Made by a program: the position numbers and the translations under genes. Shown one piece after another: positions 46,901-58,341 of a DNA stretch of 64,000 nt. This DNA comes from Quercus robur (Eukaryota > Streptophyta > Magnoliopsida > Fagales > Fagaceae): NCBI RefSeq assembly GCF_932294415.1, contig NC_065538.1, positions 76,769,834-76,833,833 on the forward strand, in the 5' to 3' direction. Each line of letters opens with the position of its first letter. Within the stretch, counting starts at the first letter, position 1. The notes under the pieces are model-generated. The model saw only the letters and a program-made list of their open reading frames with translations, did not search any database and had not been told where the DNA came from.

Positions 46901-47766
46901 GTGACACACAATTAGCAGCAATTTATTGACTTTCAAGGAATTTTTTTTTTCTACAATTGATAAGTTACACATATCTACGTTATCAAGTGAGTCTTGAACC
47001 CATAAATTTACTCTGTGTGTTAGTTGAGTTAGAGCTCAACTGCAAATAATTTTAATTTATTTTTTAATGTTTATCTAAAAATGTTTTTGTTCAACTTTTA
47101 GAATCAAACGCTATTTGCCACCCAATCCTTAGAGATGTAATTATAACCATGCTGTGATAATTACAAGCATAACGTAATTTAGGTAAAAAGAAAAATATAT
47201 TCTCACCTGCAGAAACATGATAGCCATTTTGTCTCAATAATCGAAAACGCAGTGCAGCCTCATAAAGATCATGATCATGCCCTGCATGACCGCTAAAAAT
47301 CATATACTGCCTTTTTAGGATTGTTTCAATCTCCTCTTGGAAGTGGTACTCAATTCCTAAGCGCAGGATTGCATCAACCATGTTCAAACCTTCGAAAGGA
47401 ACTTCAACTAACTTGCTAAGTATATTTTTGAATTTCTTTAGTTTTTGCAAGTATTCAACATAAAAATCATCCTGGAAAAAACAATATAGCCCTCTTAAAT
47501 TATGAAAAGTTAGGTCTGGAAAAACAAGAAAAAGAAATGGTGAAAATGGTTAGGCAAAACTTAACCGTGGAACTGTGATATTCTGGAAGAAAATTGTAGT
47601 CTTCCGTGGGAAAATAATTGACGGCTTGATCTTGGGCAATGCTGCTTCCTTGTGCCTTTTGCATACAAGTATCATCGATGAGGTAAGTAATCTTTTCAGT
47701 ATTTTGGATATTTTTGAAACCATTTTGAGGTTTGGAGGGAGAAGAGGATGCACAAAAGAAGGCCAT
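43922..47766 (-). CDS. Terpene synthase, TPS-g-like, seven exons, complete
   Basis: Exons 47566-47766, 47207-47471, 46524-46896, 46192-46410, 45798-45936, 44923-45171 and 43922-44221 splice with GT-AG borders into 1746 bp, 581 aa, without lesion. The N-terminal alpha-barrel has [15 protein letters not shown]; exon 4 has the metal motif DDMFD (fits DDxxD); exons 6-7 give DDLGNAQDE, the NSE/DTE site, with Asn where Ser/Thr is usual. No RRx8W motif is present, as in TPS-g acyclic linalool/nerolidol synthases (for example strawberry FaNES1). The enzyme would ionise geranyl or farnesyl diphosphate, probably to an acyclic alcohol; the product cannot be read from sequence. The 5' exon is short and Ser-rich, so plastid targeting is uncertain. 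The protein length and intron pattern are normal for the family. Confidence 0.9.
44273..44350. repeat. Perfect 78-bp palindrome in terpene synthase intron 6
   Basis: Two 39-base arms pair exactly with no loop, starting AAGATGAGATAAAAAG and centred on an AT run. It could be a tiny foldback transposon. As RNA it would form a perfect hairpin. Confidence 0.9.
45352..45556. mobile_element. Hairpin MITE in terpene synthase intron 5
   Basis: Arms of about 90 bp are inverted copies (ACTATCAATGTAAGATTTAC against GTAAATCTTACATTGATAGT). A half copy lies at about 43085-43170. Superfamily unknown. Confidence 0.7.
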
Positions 47767-47799
47767 GGACACTGATATGAGTATCCCAATTAGTTTTGA

Positions 47800-47802
<3 letters not shown>

Positions 47803-47835
<33 letters not shown>
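47803..47835 (-). promoter_or_regulatory. CT repeat in terpene synthase 5' leader
   Basis: A (GA)n run on the plus strand reads (CT)n on the gene strand, about 36-70 bp before the ATG. CT/GA repeats in plant leaders can bind BBR/BPC factors; that role here is inference. Confidence 0.5.
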
Positions 47836-47837
<2 letters not shown>

Positions 47838-47865
47838 GTGTTGATATGATGAACTGAGATACCCA

Positions 47866-47872
47866 ATTTATA
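47866..47872 (-). promoter_or_regulatory. TATA box of the terpene synthase gene
   Basis: TATAAAT on the minus strand, about 100 bp upstream of the ATG. It predicts transcription starting near 47835-47840, just before the CT repeat. Confidence 0.6.
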
Positions 47873-47918
47873 GGATGTTGGTAATATGAAGCTAAAGACA
47901 CCAGTCCTTTTCTTAACC

Positions 47919-47950
<32 letters not shown>

Positions 47951-48368
47951 GGAAAGAAAGAAAGAGAAAAGATAAAAACAATCTCCAACCATTCCTTTTT
48001 TGTTTTTATATGAAAAATATTTTCTTATTTTTGTGACCACCAATGTAGTACTGTAGTTGTATGTCACATTGTCACCCTGAGATAACGTCATATGAATGGG
48101 AAAACCATGCTATACAAAGAAAAACCTTATTCAGCAGACATATTTGAAGCTACATCATGTGTTTCACGTTTCAAGTTTCAACAACGCTCAACCAAGGTTT
48201 ATAAAAAAAACCTTATTTTTCTATTTTTATGAGCATGTATTTGAATTATGTTGCTATATAAAAAGTCAAAATATGAAAGATTATTTCTTCTGACTTATCT
48301 CGTACACCTCCATTAAATAATTTCATACTTGTTAGTCCATAAAAATAAAAATAAAAAAGATAGATAAA
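47873..48368. other. Upstream region of the terpene synthase gene
   Basis: Contains an A/G-rich run (about 47918-47970), which is pyrimidine-rich on the gene strand. No other gene. Confidence 0.45.
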
Positions 48369-48632
48369 GGGTCCGTTTAGATTGAGCTTATTTTTGCTGA
48401 AACTGAAAACTGAAACTGAAAACACTATAACAAAATAATTTTTAAATGTGTGAATAGTATTGTGGGACCCATTTTTAATAAAAAAGTTGTTGAAAAGTAG
48501 AATGTGTGGGTCCGTGAACAGTGCATCCATGCATTGTTCACAGTTGACTTGGTCATATTATGCGGCTGAAAAAAAATATATATATATATCAAAAAACGCA
48601 GACGCTGGATTCATTCGAATCCAAACGGGCAC
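48369..48632. mobile_element. Tourist-like MITE
   Basis: Starts GGGTCCGTTTAGATTGAG, ends GAATCCAAACGGGCAC, flanked by AAA on both sides. Same family as 32001 and 51826 (AAAACACTATAACAAAATAA block). Confidence 0.75.
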
Positions 48633-48713
48633 AAAAAGTGAAAGTTAGAATTTAGTGTGGTCATCTTGATGATCTATATCCATTGTAAAAAGCCCTTGAT
48701 AGCTTTATTAATA

Positions 48714-50681
48714 GGCGCAATTGCACTTTTAGTCCCTACATTTTGAAGTTTTTCCATTTTAGTCCCTACATTTTATTTTTTCCACTTTTAGTCCCTAAAA
48801 CCAATTTACGCTTTCCGTTTTAGTCCTTTCCGTCAGTCAACCAACGGAAATAACTGATGTGGTAGCCGGAACAATTAAAATATTATAAAAAATGCCACAT
48901 CACCCTGACAAATCAGCATATATATTTTAAAAATTAATTTATTAATTTTAATTAAATAAAAAAATTAAAAACATAATTAAAAATAATAAAATCAAACCTA
49001 AACCCAGAAAATCAAATCCAAGAACACAAATTCAGAATTAAAAACAATGAAATCAAATGCCTATGAACACAAGAACACAAACCCAGAAAATCAAACCCAA
49101 GAACATGAAATTTATACCTAAATAAAAAAAATTAAAAACAGATAGTTTAAAAAAGAAATTAAATTAAAAGTAAGAGGATAGATTATGTTCTTCCTAGTTA
49201 TCATGAAGAACATGAACTTAAATTAATCTACCACCACCACCATGCACGAAAGGAAAACCCAGAAAATCAAATCCATTCCTAAATCAAAACCCAGAAAATC
49301 AAATGCCTATGAACACAAGAACACAAACCCAGAAAATCAAAACCCAGAAAATCAAATCCAAGAAATTAAATCAAACCCAGAAAATCAAATCCAAGAACAC
49401 AAGAACACAAACCCAGAAAAGCCAAGCCCCACCGTCCTTCACATCGACACAAGACACAGCCCCAACGTGTAACACAAACCCAGAAAATCAAATCCAAGAA
49501 ATTAAATCAAACCCAGAAAATCAAATCCAAGAACACAAGAACACAAACCCAGAAAAGCCAAGCCCCACCGTCCTTCACATCGACACAAGACACAGCCCCA
49601 ACGTGTAACACAAACCCAGAAAATCAAAACCCAGAAAATCAAATCCAAGAAATTAAATCAAACCCAGAAAATCAAATCCAAGAACACAAGAACACAAACC
49701 CAGAAAAGCCAAGCCCCACCACCACCATGCACGAAACCCACAAAATCTGAATCCAAAAGGAAAACCCATCCCTAAATCCATTCCTAAATCAAAACCCATA
49801 CTAAATTCTAACCCCAAAACCCATCGGAAACCACCCCAAATCAAAACCCATGAACCATAAATCAACCCATCATCAACCACAGTGCTTCAATCAATCTACC
49901 TCAACCAACACCACTACACCACAGAGCTCAAAATTTGTCAGGGTATAAATTTAATATTGAGGCGGAGGAGGTGGGTCTGCCATGGATAAAGGCTCAGTCT
50001 TAGTTTTGCGGTGGTACCGACATAGGAGAGTAGGAGGCGGCTTTGCGTGGAGGCATGGATCACTGCGGCGGTGGAGCATTGTGGGTTGTTTATTACTTTA
50101 TTGTGGAGTAGTTGTGAGTGGGGTATGGGTTTGATTTCACTTGGTTGGGATTATTTCCGACTATTTTTCTTTTGTCTTTATACGATTTAAACCAACACCA
50201 CTACACCACAGAGCTCAAATTTTTCTTTTAATTTAATTTCTTTTTTAAACTATCTGTTTTTAATTTTTTTTATTTAGGTATAAATTTCATGTTCTTGGGT
50301 TTGATTTTCTGGGTTTGTGTTCTTGTGTTCATAGGCATTTGATTTCATTGTTTTTAATTCTGAATTTGTGTTCTTGGATTTGATTTTCTGGGTTTAGGTT
50401 TGATTTTATTATTTTTAATTATGTTTTTAATTTTTTTATTTAATTAAAATTAATAAATTAATTTTTAAAATATATATGCTGATTTGTCAGGGTGATGTGG
50501 CATTTTTTATAATATTTTAATTGTTCCGGCTGCCACCTCAGTTATTTCCGTTGGTTGACTGACGGAAATGACTAAAACGGAAAGCGTAAATTGGTTTTAG
50601 GGACTAAAAGTGGAAAAAATAAAATGTAGGGACTAAAATGGAAAAATTTCAAAATGTAGGGACTAAAAGTGCAATTGCGCC
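48714..50681. mobile_element. Non-autonomous Mutator-like element, long inverted repeats
   Basis: 1968 bp. It begins GGCGCAATTGCACTTTTAG and ends with the inverse, with inverted repeats of about 460 bp (48714-49172 and 50225-50681). A perfect 9-bp duplication TTATTAATA flanks it (48705-48713, 50682-50690), the hallmark of Mutator elements. The interior has no transposase. Confidence 0.9.
49337..49724. repeat. Tandem 136-bp repeat inside the MULE
   Basis: Two full units (49337-49472, 49473-49608) and a partial third. Each contains ACCCAGAAAATCAAATCC motifs and a CACCGTCCTTCACATCGACA block. The short plus-strand frames are repeat translations. Confidence 0.75.
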
Positions 50682-50690
50682 TTATTAATA

Positions 50691-51073
50691 TGGTATTACT
50701 ATAAATCCAAGTAGAGTTTATAATTTATTTGAGAACCCTTTGCTAAGTGCTAACCCTAGAATGACTTAGGGTTAGTGTCTTGGGTCATAATAATATTTAT
50801 AACACGCACCCTCCTCAGAATTAAGGTGGAACATTGACTTTTTGAGGTTTTGAATCAATAAATGTGACCAATCTAAAAATACATGTGTACAGTGTACACA
50901 ATAGCTAGGTCCGGCAGAAGCAAACAACCACAATTAATGATGATATTTATGGCTATCACCAGTGATTGAGGTACTGTGTATGGACATCATTACTAGTGCC
51001 TGCATATTCGGAAGTGGCAACTAATGTCTAGTTGAGCTAGCACTACCTTCTTTTGGAATAGCGGCTTCTTGAA
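50691..51073. other. Intergenic between MULE and hAT elements
   Basis: No gene or element end recognised. Confidence 0.45.
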
Positions 51074-52782
51074 CAGGGCTGGCTCAACAAATTTGGGGGC
51101 CTTAGGAGAAAACTTTAGGTAGAATTTTTTTTAATTATTTAAATATTAATTAGATAATATTTACTTAATTTTTAATTTTTTTAATATTTAGTATCTATTT
51201 ATCATTCTCTTTGAGATACAAAATTACTAATTAAATTTTTACATTTAAGTTTTATTAACATTTTCTTTTAATGTCACTTAATTTTTTAGTAATAATTTGT
51301 AATTAAAATAAAGCATGATCTGTAATAGAAAAATTATTAATTTTATGGAATAAAAAATTATTTATCACATAGCTTAACAAATTAATTTTAATACAAAATA
51401 TATTATCCTAAACTTATAATTTTATTAAATTAAGACAACACTCTACCTGTAACAAATTAATGACTTTCTAAATGGATGGGAAAAAAAAAAGGCAAAAAAA
51501 AAAAAAATAGACTTGATGTAGGTTGAAAATAGAAGCACTAAAATAAAGTTGAATGCTTATGTAAACATGTAACTATAGTCTTGATGTAACTATAGTCTGC
51601 AAATTGCAATTCACGTTTCTCAAAAAAAAAAAAAAAAAAAAAAATTCTGCAATTCACATGGATTCTAACTTTTGAAAACTCTTGCTGATTGACATGATAA
51701 CTCATACCATAGAAAAAGGTGGAATGCTTTCCAGCTATAAACAATAAACATGTACAACTTGTACTTCGGAGAAAAATATTAAAAATTTTAAAAGTCTAGT
51801 AAAATGTTCTGGGTGTTGACTATGAGGACGTTTGAATTCAAATGAATCCTGAGTCCACGTTTTCAGTGTTGTGTTTTGTTTTGTTTTGGTTTTTTTTTTT
51901 TTTTTTTTTTTTTTCTGCATTTGTTGACTTTAGAGATAAAAAGTACTGTTATGAACAGTGTATATACTGTTCATACACTGTACATACACTGTTCATGTAT
52001 TAAAAAATATTAAAAATTGGTCCCACAGTACTATTTACACATTTAAAAATTATTTTGCTACAGTGTTTTCAGTTTTTAGTTTTCAATTTTCAGTTTCAGC
52101 AACAATAAACTCAATCCAAACGGACCCTATGACTAGATAGTGTTTCATTCCAATTCCTTAACAAAAAAAGAGAGAAACCCAAATCAGTGAAACTCGGCAA
52201 CAAGTAAAAAAAAAAAAACCTTGTAGCAAGAAGAATAAAAGGGAAGGAAGAGCAAATAGAAGCAAACCTGAATGAAGATCAAAGAAGAGTAGCTAGCCAA
52301 CAACGAAGAATGCTATAAAAATAGAATGAAGATGGAGACTAGAGAGAAGCAAGGTAAGCAGGGAAAAAAAATACTAATCGGTACTATATTTGATTTCTTG
52401 AGATTTAAGATGAGGAGAGAATTTTTTTTTTTCTGTTTGTTTTTTCCTATAGATTCAAGTAATAAATGTTAGTTTCTATCAATGAAGTTATTTACAAAGC
52501 TATTAATTCAAATTTTAAATAGGAACATTATCTCTTCAATTTCTATGTTTTGGGAAAGGGGGCTTTAATTTTTTTTTTATAAACCGTCGGTTACCAAGGG
52601 GCCTAATTTTCTCTCTTCAAGCGTCCTTAATTTTCGCTCTACATATCAATTTATTTCTATTAGTGGCGCCTTAAATTTTTTTCCTAGGTGAAGGAGCCGG
52701 AATTAATTTGCATTGGGGGCCTTCTTTTATCTGGGGGCCTTAAGCCAATGCATCAATTGCTTCTATGGTTGAGCCGGCACTG
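51074..52782. mobile_element. hAT-type non-autonomous element
   Basis: About 1.7 kb, starts CAGGGCTGGCTCAAC and ends GTTGAGCCGGCACTG, with an imperfect 8-bp duplication (TTCTTGAA, TTCCTAAA). Longer subterminal similarity (GGGGGCCTTAGG against the inverse of GGGGGCCTTAAGCC). No transposase. A Tourist MITE is nested at 51826-52127. Confidence 0.8.
51826..52127. mobile_element. Tourist-like MITE nested in the hAT element
   Basis: Left end GGACGTTTGAATTCAAATG, right end TCAATCCAAACGGACCC, with TATGA or part of it beside both ends. Family blocks GCTACAGTGTTTTCAG and CTGTTCATACACTG. A long T run lies inside. Confidence 0.7.
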
Positions 52783-53337
52783 TTCCTAAAGCCTTATGTA
52801 GTTGCATTAATTAGTTCCTTGCAAGTTGCAACTCCCAAAACTCACCGCCACAACAAATTGGTTACAAAACCACAAATTTGGACGGCACGATAAGTTCAGG
52901 TTAAACTATCTGTTTGAAATTTGTTTATTTTGTTGAAATTAAATTTTTTTTCTGAAAGTAATATAAATAAAGATAAAAGTTAGCTGAAATAGTATAGTGA
53001 AACTATAAATAGTATCAAAAAATATAGTGAGACCCATGACTAGTAGCAAAAATAAAATAAATTGGCAAAAATAAATTTTTTCAACGCACACTTATATAAC
53101 TTTAAAAGAGTTATATCTTTTTTGGACTTTTGATTTCATTCAAATTTAATGGTAAAAAACAAATTTGAGGCAATGTCATGCAGTTTCTAAAAATTAGTGA
53201 TAGAGCATTAAAAAAAATCGTCTTCTCTCTCTCTCTCTCTGACCAACTACGAAAAGAGTGTTGCCCTCAAAAAGGAAGAAAACAAAAATTCTCTCTCCTA
53301 GAGCATTAAGTTATTTAATGAAGAATATACAGCTACG

Positions 53338-53375
<38 letters not shown>

Positions 53376-54414
53376 AACACTGGGATTAAAAAGGTCTCAA
53401 GTGTAGCCAAATTGTGTAAACTTTTATTTCAGATATTGGAGTTGGGATTGGGGAGGGTAGGTGGAATTGGAATAGTTATCCTTCATCATCCACTTGTATT
53501 TCTTCTAGAGCATAAGGGCGAGAGCAGGGGCGGAGCTACATATATGAATGGGCCAAAAAAATTTAAAAATATTTTAACTATCTATAAATATTTAACATTT
53601 TAATTATTAGCCTACAAAAATGGGACTTGGCCTCCCAAATATTTGAGCTAGTCCAATAATACTCTTAAGAAAGTTGTCCAATTGGTCTAGTGTTATAGAG
53701 ATTTTTTTTTTTTCTCAAATTCATTTTTTATTGTAAAATGTTTTCTTGTGTCTGTTAAAATTTTAAATTATTCATGTCTTTGAATACTTCATTAGTTCAA
53801 TTGAAAATTTTTTACTTACTTTGGTTGATAATTTGGTAACTTAAATTAAAAATGAAAACTTTAAGGATCCACTATGGAGAATACTAAATTATATATGTAT
53901 ATAGATGTCTGTGTTTGTACATGTTTGTACATGTTTATAGAAGTTTATATAAGCTAATAAATTAGTATTATAAGTTGGCCCCAAATAAATATGTTTGACT
54001 ATGCCCCTAGGCCAGACAAAATAGCATAATTAAAGAATGAAAGAAAGGGAGAGCCTTTAAAAATCCATTAATCCCTTTAATTCCATTTCTTACTCTCTCT
54101 TTTTTAACGTATTTATCTATTTTAGGCCTTTATTGGTTTTAGATTGATATCTAAAACTATATTATAACTCTGAATTAATTAAACAAGATAAATTTATCAT
54201 GTAGCTTCAATAAGTTGTGTGGCATAGTGCAGGAGAAGGAGGTGAGTTCAGAGAGGTCTGGAGAGATATGAGAGAGACAGAGAGTAGCAAAGAAGAAGAA
54301 GCTGGTTGGGTGGAGAGAGTTAATGACTCATTATTCTTAAAGATAGTAACTTTAATGCGTTTACATAATTGATTTTCAGAAGATTAATGACATGGCAAAG
54401 AGAAGACTATATTA
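52783..54414. other. Intergenic with small MITE and AT repeat
   Basis: Holds a MITE (52904-53091, listed separately), a CT run (about 53223-53240), a TA microsatellite (about 53338-53372) and, at 53527, a CAGGGGCGGAGCTAC motif like the end of a hAT element without a partner. No gene. Confidence 0.5.
52904..53091. mobile_element. Tourist-like MITE, relative of 4066-4268
   Basis: 188 bp flanked by TTA (52901-52903, 53092-53094). Shares TTTATTTTGTTGAAATTAAA and GAAATAGTATAGTGA-type blocks with 4066-4268; its left end is more diverged. Confidence 0.65.
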
Positions 54415-54658
54415 GAGCATCCGTAGCAGCCATTGTAAATATTATGCCATTTTATCACATTAAAAGCCTACTTTATTATTTTACCACATCATTTTACAAC
54501 ATCTCATTTATCAGATGTTCTATATTTTTACCACTTCATTTAAATATTATATTTTAATTCTTATTTTATCATTTCTTTATTACTTGTTCCAACGGTAACA
54601 TTTCCTTCTCTTTCAAATCCCAACGATAACATTTCAAACAAAACTCATGCATTCAGGA

Positions 54659-54911
54659 TTTTTTTTTTTTTTTTGGTAGAAACCGGCCTGCCTGCCCTAG
54701 GCTTCAAATAATACTGTTTATTTTTTTTTGTTTTTTTGTTTTTTTTTTTAAGAAACCGCCCAGCCTACCTGGCCTCCAAACAATACTCTTCAATTTTTTT
54801 TTTTTTTTTTTTTTTTTAAGAATCTGGCCAGCCTGCCTGAGCTTCAAACAACACTGTTTTTTTTTTTTTTTAAAGAAACCGGCCAGCCTGCCTGGGTTCA
54901 AACACTACTCT

Positions 54912-54953
<42 letters not shown>

Positions 54954-54988
54954 AACCGGCCATCCTGCTGGGCTTGAAACAATACTCT

Positions 54989-55036
<48 letters not shown>

Positions 55037-55230
55037 AGAAACCAGCCAACCTGGGCTTTATTGAGGAAACCTCAATGGGCATCAAATGAAACTAGAGGCA
55101 CAATGTTAGCTGGGATGTAATCCAGCCACACCTACTGCCCTGTACAAAGTTTGGCCAATTGTGAGCATCAGCCACAGTATTACATGCATAACAAAATCCT
55201 GAAAACTGAAAATACTCTTAATTCAACTAT
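54659..55230 (-). repeat. Chain of poly(A)-tailed LINE-like 3' ends
   Basis: Six units, about 60-75 bp each, read on the minus strand as a GCCCAGGCAGGCTGGCCGG-type block followed by A runs (boundaries about 54659, 54721, 54793, 54858, 54916, 54991). The last joins a longer stretch to about 55195 resembling the C-terminal end and 3' UTR of a plant non-LTR element (GCTGGATTACATCCCAGC, AATAAAGCCC). A TA run lies at 54992-55033. Confidence 0.6.
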
Positions 55231-55684
55231 CATATTTTTAACTCAAATACTTAGAACCTGTCATATCCAATAACTCAAATAACTCAGAACCTGTCATATC
55301 CAACAACTCAAATAACTCATATCCAATAACATTTTAACTCAAATACTTAGAACCTGTCATATCCAATAACTCAAATAACTCATATCTAATAACATTAACT
55401 CACACAAATAACTTACACAAATAACTCATATCCAATAACATTAACTCACACAAAACCCATTGAATTAAACATAGTTGAGCTTGCCACTTCTTTGATGACA
55501 AATAGTACTTAAATTTAACACAACAAAACAATTGGCTAATACTAAACTTAACATAACAAAACAACATAGCCAATGAGTTTTAATGGTAGCTTCATAAAAA
55601 CAAAATGAAACAAATAAACCAAATCAAAAGTTTTAATGGCAACTCCATAAAGAAAATGAGACAAATAAACAAAACCAAAAGTTT
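55230..55684. repeat. Short tandem repeats inside the Harbinger element
   Basis: AACTCAAATACTTAGAACCT and CATATCCAATAAC motifs recur several times between about 55230 and 55450. No frame. Confidence 0.6.
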
Positions 55685-56941
55685 TCATGACTCTCCTTGT
55701 AATTGCCATAAATGCTCAACGAGATTCATTTGGAGTTGAGAATGAACTTCTCGATCCCTAATGCATTGATGAACTTGAGTGAATTCCGTAAATTCATTTG
55801 TTGGCTCACGTGACATTGGTGTACATGAAATCTCATCAATTTGTTCATAATCTAAGTCCACTGCTTCAACTTCATCTCGCTCATCTTCAATAATCATGTT
55901 ATGAAGAATTATGCACGCTTTCATAATGTCTTGTAGTGTTTCATGATAGAAAAACCGTGCAGGTCCACGTACAATAGCAAATCGTGCTTGAAGCACTCCA
56001 AATGCACGCTCTACATCCTTCCTATATGCCTCCTGAGCTTTTGCAAATAATTTTCTTTTTGCTCCTAGTGGCCTTGGGATTGTCTTCACAAATGTTGACC
56101 ATTGTGGATATATGCCATCGGCAAGATAGTATCTCATTGTGCAATCATCACCATTAATTGAGTAATTAACTGCAGGAGCACGTCCTTGTGCAAGTTCAGA
56201 AAATACATGAGACCGCTCCAACACGTTAATATCATTGTTTGATCCAGGTAACCCAAAAAATGAGTGTCATATCCAAAGATCATATGAAGCCACTACTTCC
56301 AAAATAATACTTGGCTCACGAATATGACCACAATACATCCCTTTCCATGCAGTTGGACAATTTTTCCATTTCCAATCCATGCAATCAATACTTCCCAACA
56401 TGCCTGGAAATCCACGATTTTGGCCATGAGCTAACAATCTAGTGATGTCTTCATTGTTTGGTGACCTCAAGTATTCCTCTGAAAAAATAGCAACCACTGC
56501 TGCAACAAATTTTTTCAAACTAGTTATTGCAGTGGTTTCTGCTATTCTCACATATTCATCCATAAAATCAGCCGCCACTCCATAAGCAAGCATCCTAAGT
56601 GCAGCGGTCATCTTTTGAAGGGGAGATAGACCAAGCTTTTTGGCAGCATTTCTTTTTTGGGTAAAGTAAGGTTCATAAGCTTCTACCCTAGATAAGATTC
56701 GGAGAAAAAGAGAACGTCTCATTCGAAATCTCATTCGAAATCTCCTTCGAAATAAGTTGGGAGGATATATAGGTTCTTCGGCAAAGTAGTCATCATAAAA
56801 CCTTCTATGGCCTTCCAAATGATTATGTTCGATATACCGACGATGCTTACGTTGTGGTGTCGAACCCGTGAGAAGTTTTATAATTATCTCATCTTCATCT
56901 GAGTCATCATCAAGCAATTTACGAAAAAAAGAACAACCCAT
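55685..56941 (-). pseudogene. Harbinger DDE transposase, one nonsense codon
   Basis: 418 codons from ATG 56939-56941 with an in-frame TGA at codon 225 (56267-56269), where family members have Trp (DLWI-stop-HSFFGLPGSNND). The N-terminal part has the helical LGLSPLQKMTAALRMLAYG region. The DDE_Tnp_4 domain shows D1 in GSIDCMDW, D2 in YYLADGIYP and E in ERAFGVLQARF, so all catalytic acids are kept. The enzyme cuts and joins element ends with the accessory Myb-like protein. A single base change inactivates it unless the stop is read through or is a sequencing error. Confidence 0.85.
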
Positions 56942-58341
56942 GGAGATAAACTATAAGAAAACATTAGAAAGCAATTATCAATATAGATGCCATATATTTT
57001 ATAGGAATGTAAACAAAACAAGTCAATATTAAAAATTTAGGAATATTCATTTAAATTTATTTTGAACATAAGTTGATCACAATCCACACACATGTTAGTT
57101 GCAATTTTCAATTCTAATCCTCTGCCACTGTTGGTAGAACCCTATGATCCTTGCCTTATTTTATCAGTCATGAACATACTAAACAATTTTTGTTTGATCT
57201 CGTTCTAGTTTTCAAAGTTATTCTAGGGATATGATTCATAATCAATGGCCATTAGAACAACTACCAGAAACACACTCTCCAATCCCTCAAACTAACATAA
57301 TTTATTATCAAAATGTACATATTTCTGCTCTAACATACAATCCAAAATATCACTAGAGAGGTAATATTAATAAGAGGCAGCTCTCCAGAGCTCCAATCAT
57401 AAATAAACAAACATCAAGTCTACACATTATCACACAAAGAACAACAAATCTAGATAGAATTATGTATAAGAACAAGCTTTGATACAAAAACTGATGTAGC
57501 ACCACTTCAACAAGAGAAGAAAATAAAACAAACTCAAGAATCAACACCTAGGCTTGCTTGGAGTCAACACCAAGTAAGAGAGAACAAAACCTGTGAATTG
57601 TCACCTAGAGTTAACTGAAATCAGCATTTAGAAGAAAATTCCAATAGAAATTTTATTACTAAAGTTAGCAAACAGTAAGACAATACGGAACTCCAGGTTC
57701 TTTAAATCAAGTCCTAGATTTTTTTTTTTTTTAATAGGTTTAAACAGAGTACAGACTTATTATCTTAGTAAGGAAAGAAAACAGTTCTAACTCTACTAAC
57801 CTAGTAGGAAAAGGAATTTAATCCCTAAACCAAGTAGGACAAGAATATAAGGTTTAACTAATTACAGATAGTACTGCCAAATAAATTCTAGACATTAGCT
57901 TAGATTTTTTTTCATTTATACAGTTAAAATATAATATACATTTTTCTTTCTTATATATCAAAAATCAAAATGTCATAATATTGACGGTATTGACATCATC
58001 CTCACTGCCTGTACAACTTACCAATTGACAATCAAAAAACCATAAACTAATAATAATAAGTCAATAGCAGAAATTCCATGGCAAATACTCAAACCATAAC
58101 AAAATAGAAAAATACATAACATTTTATATAAGCTAAAATGTTAGGATTACTTACATAACAGTGGCCTACTAGAATCTACAACAAAATCACATAATAAAAG
58201 ATTCAAGACCTTTTGGTAAAATTACAAAATACACATCAAGGCCTAAAGTCAGCTACAATCAAAAAATGCCACAAAATACATATCACGGCCTAGAATTAGT
58301 TACTACCAAAATAAGGTTGGAACAAGATATCACCAACATCA
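56942..58341. other. Spacer between Harbinger genes
   Basis: No coding frame recognised on either strand. AT-rich, with a short homopolymer T run at about 57720. It probably contains leader sequence of the transposase gene. Confidence 0.45.

Noticed and set aside
49242-49608. Plus-strand frames rich in Asn, Gln, Pro and Lys
   Set aside because: They are reads of the 136-bp tandem repeat inside the MULE.
53338-53372. CRISPR-like or satellite array
   Set aside because: Only a TA microsatellite; no spacer-repeat structure anywhere in the window, and the DNA is plant nuclear.
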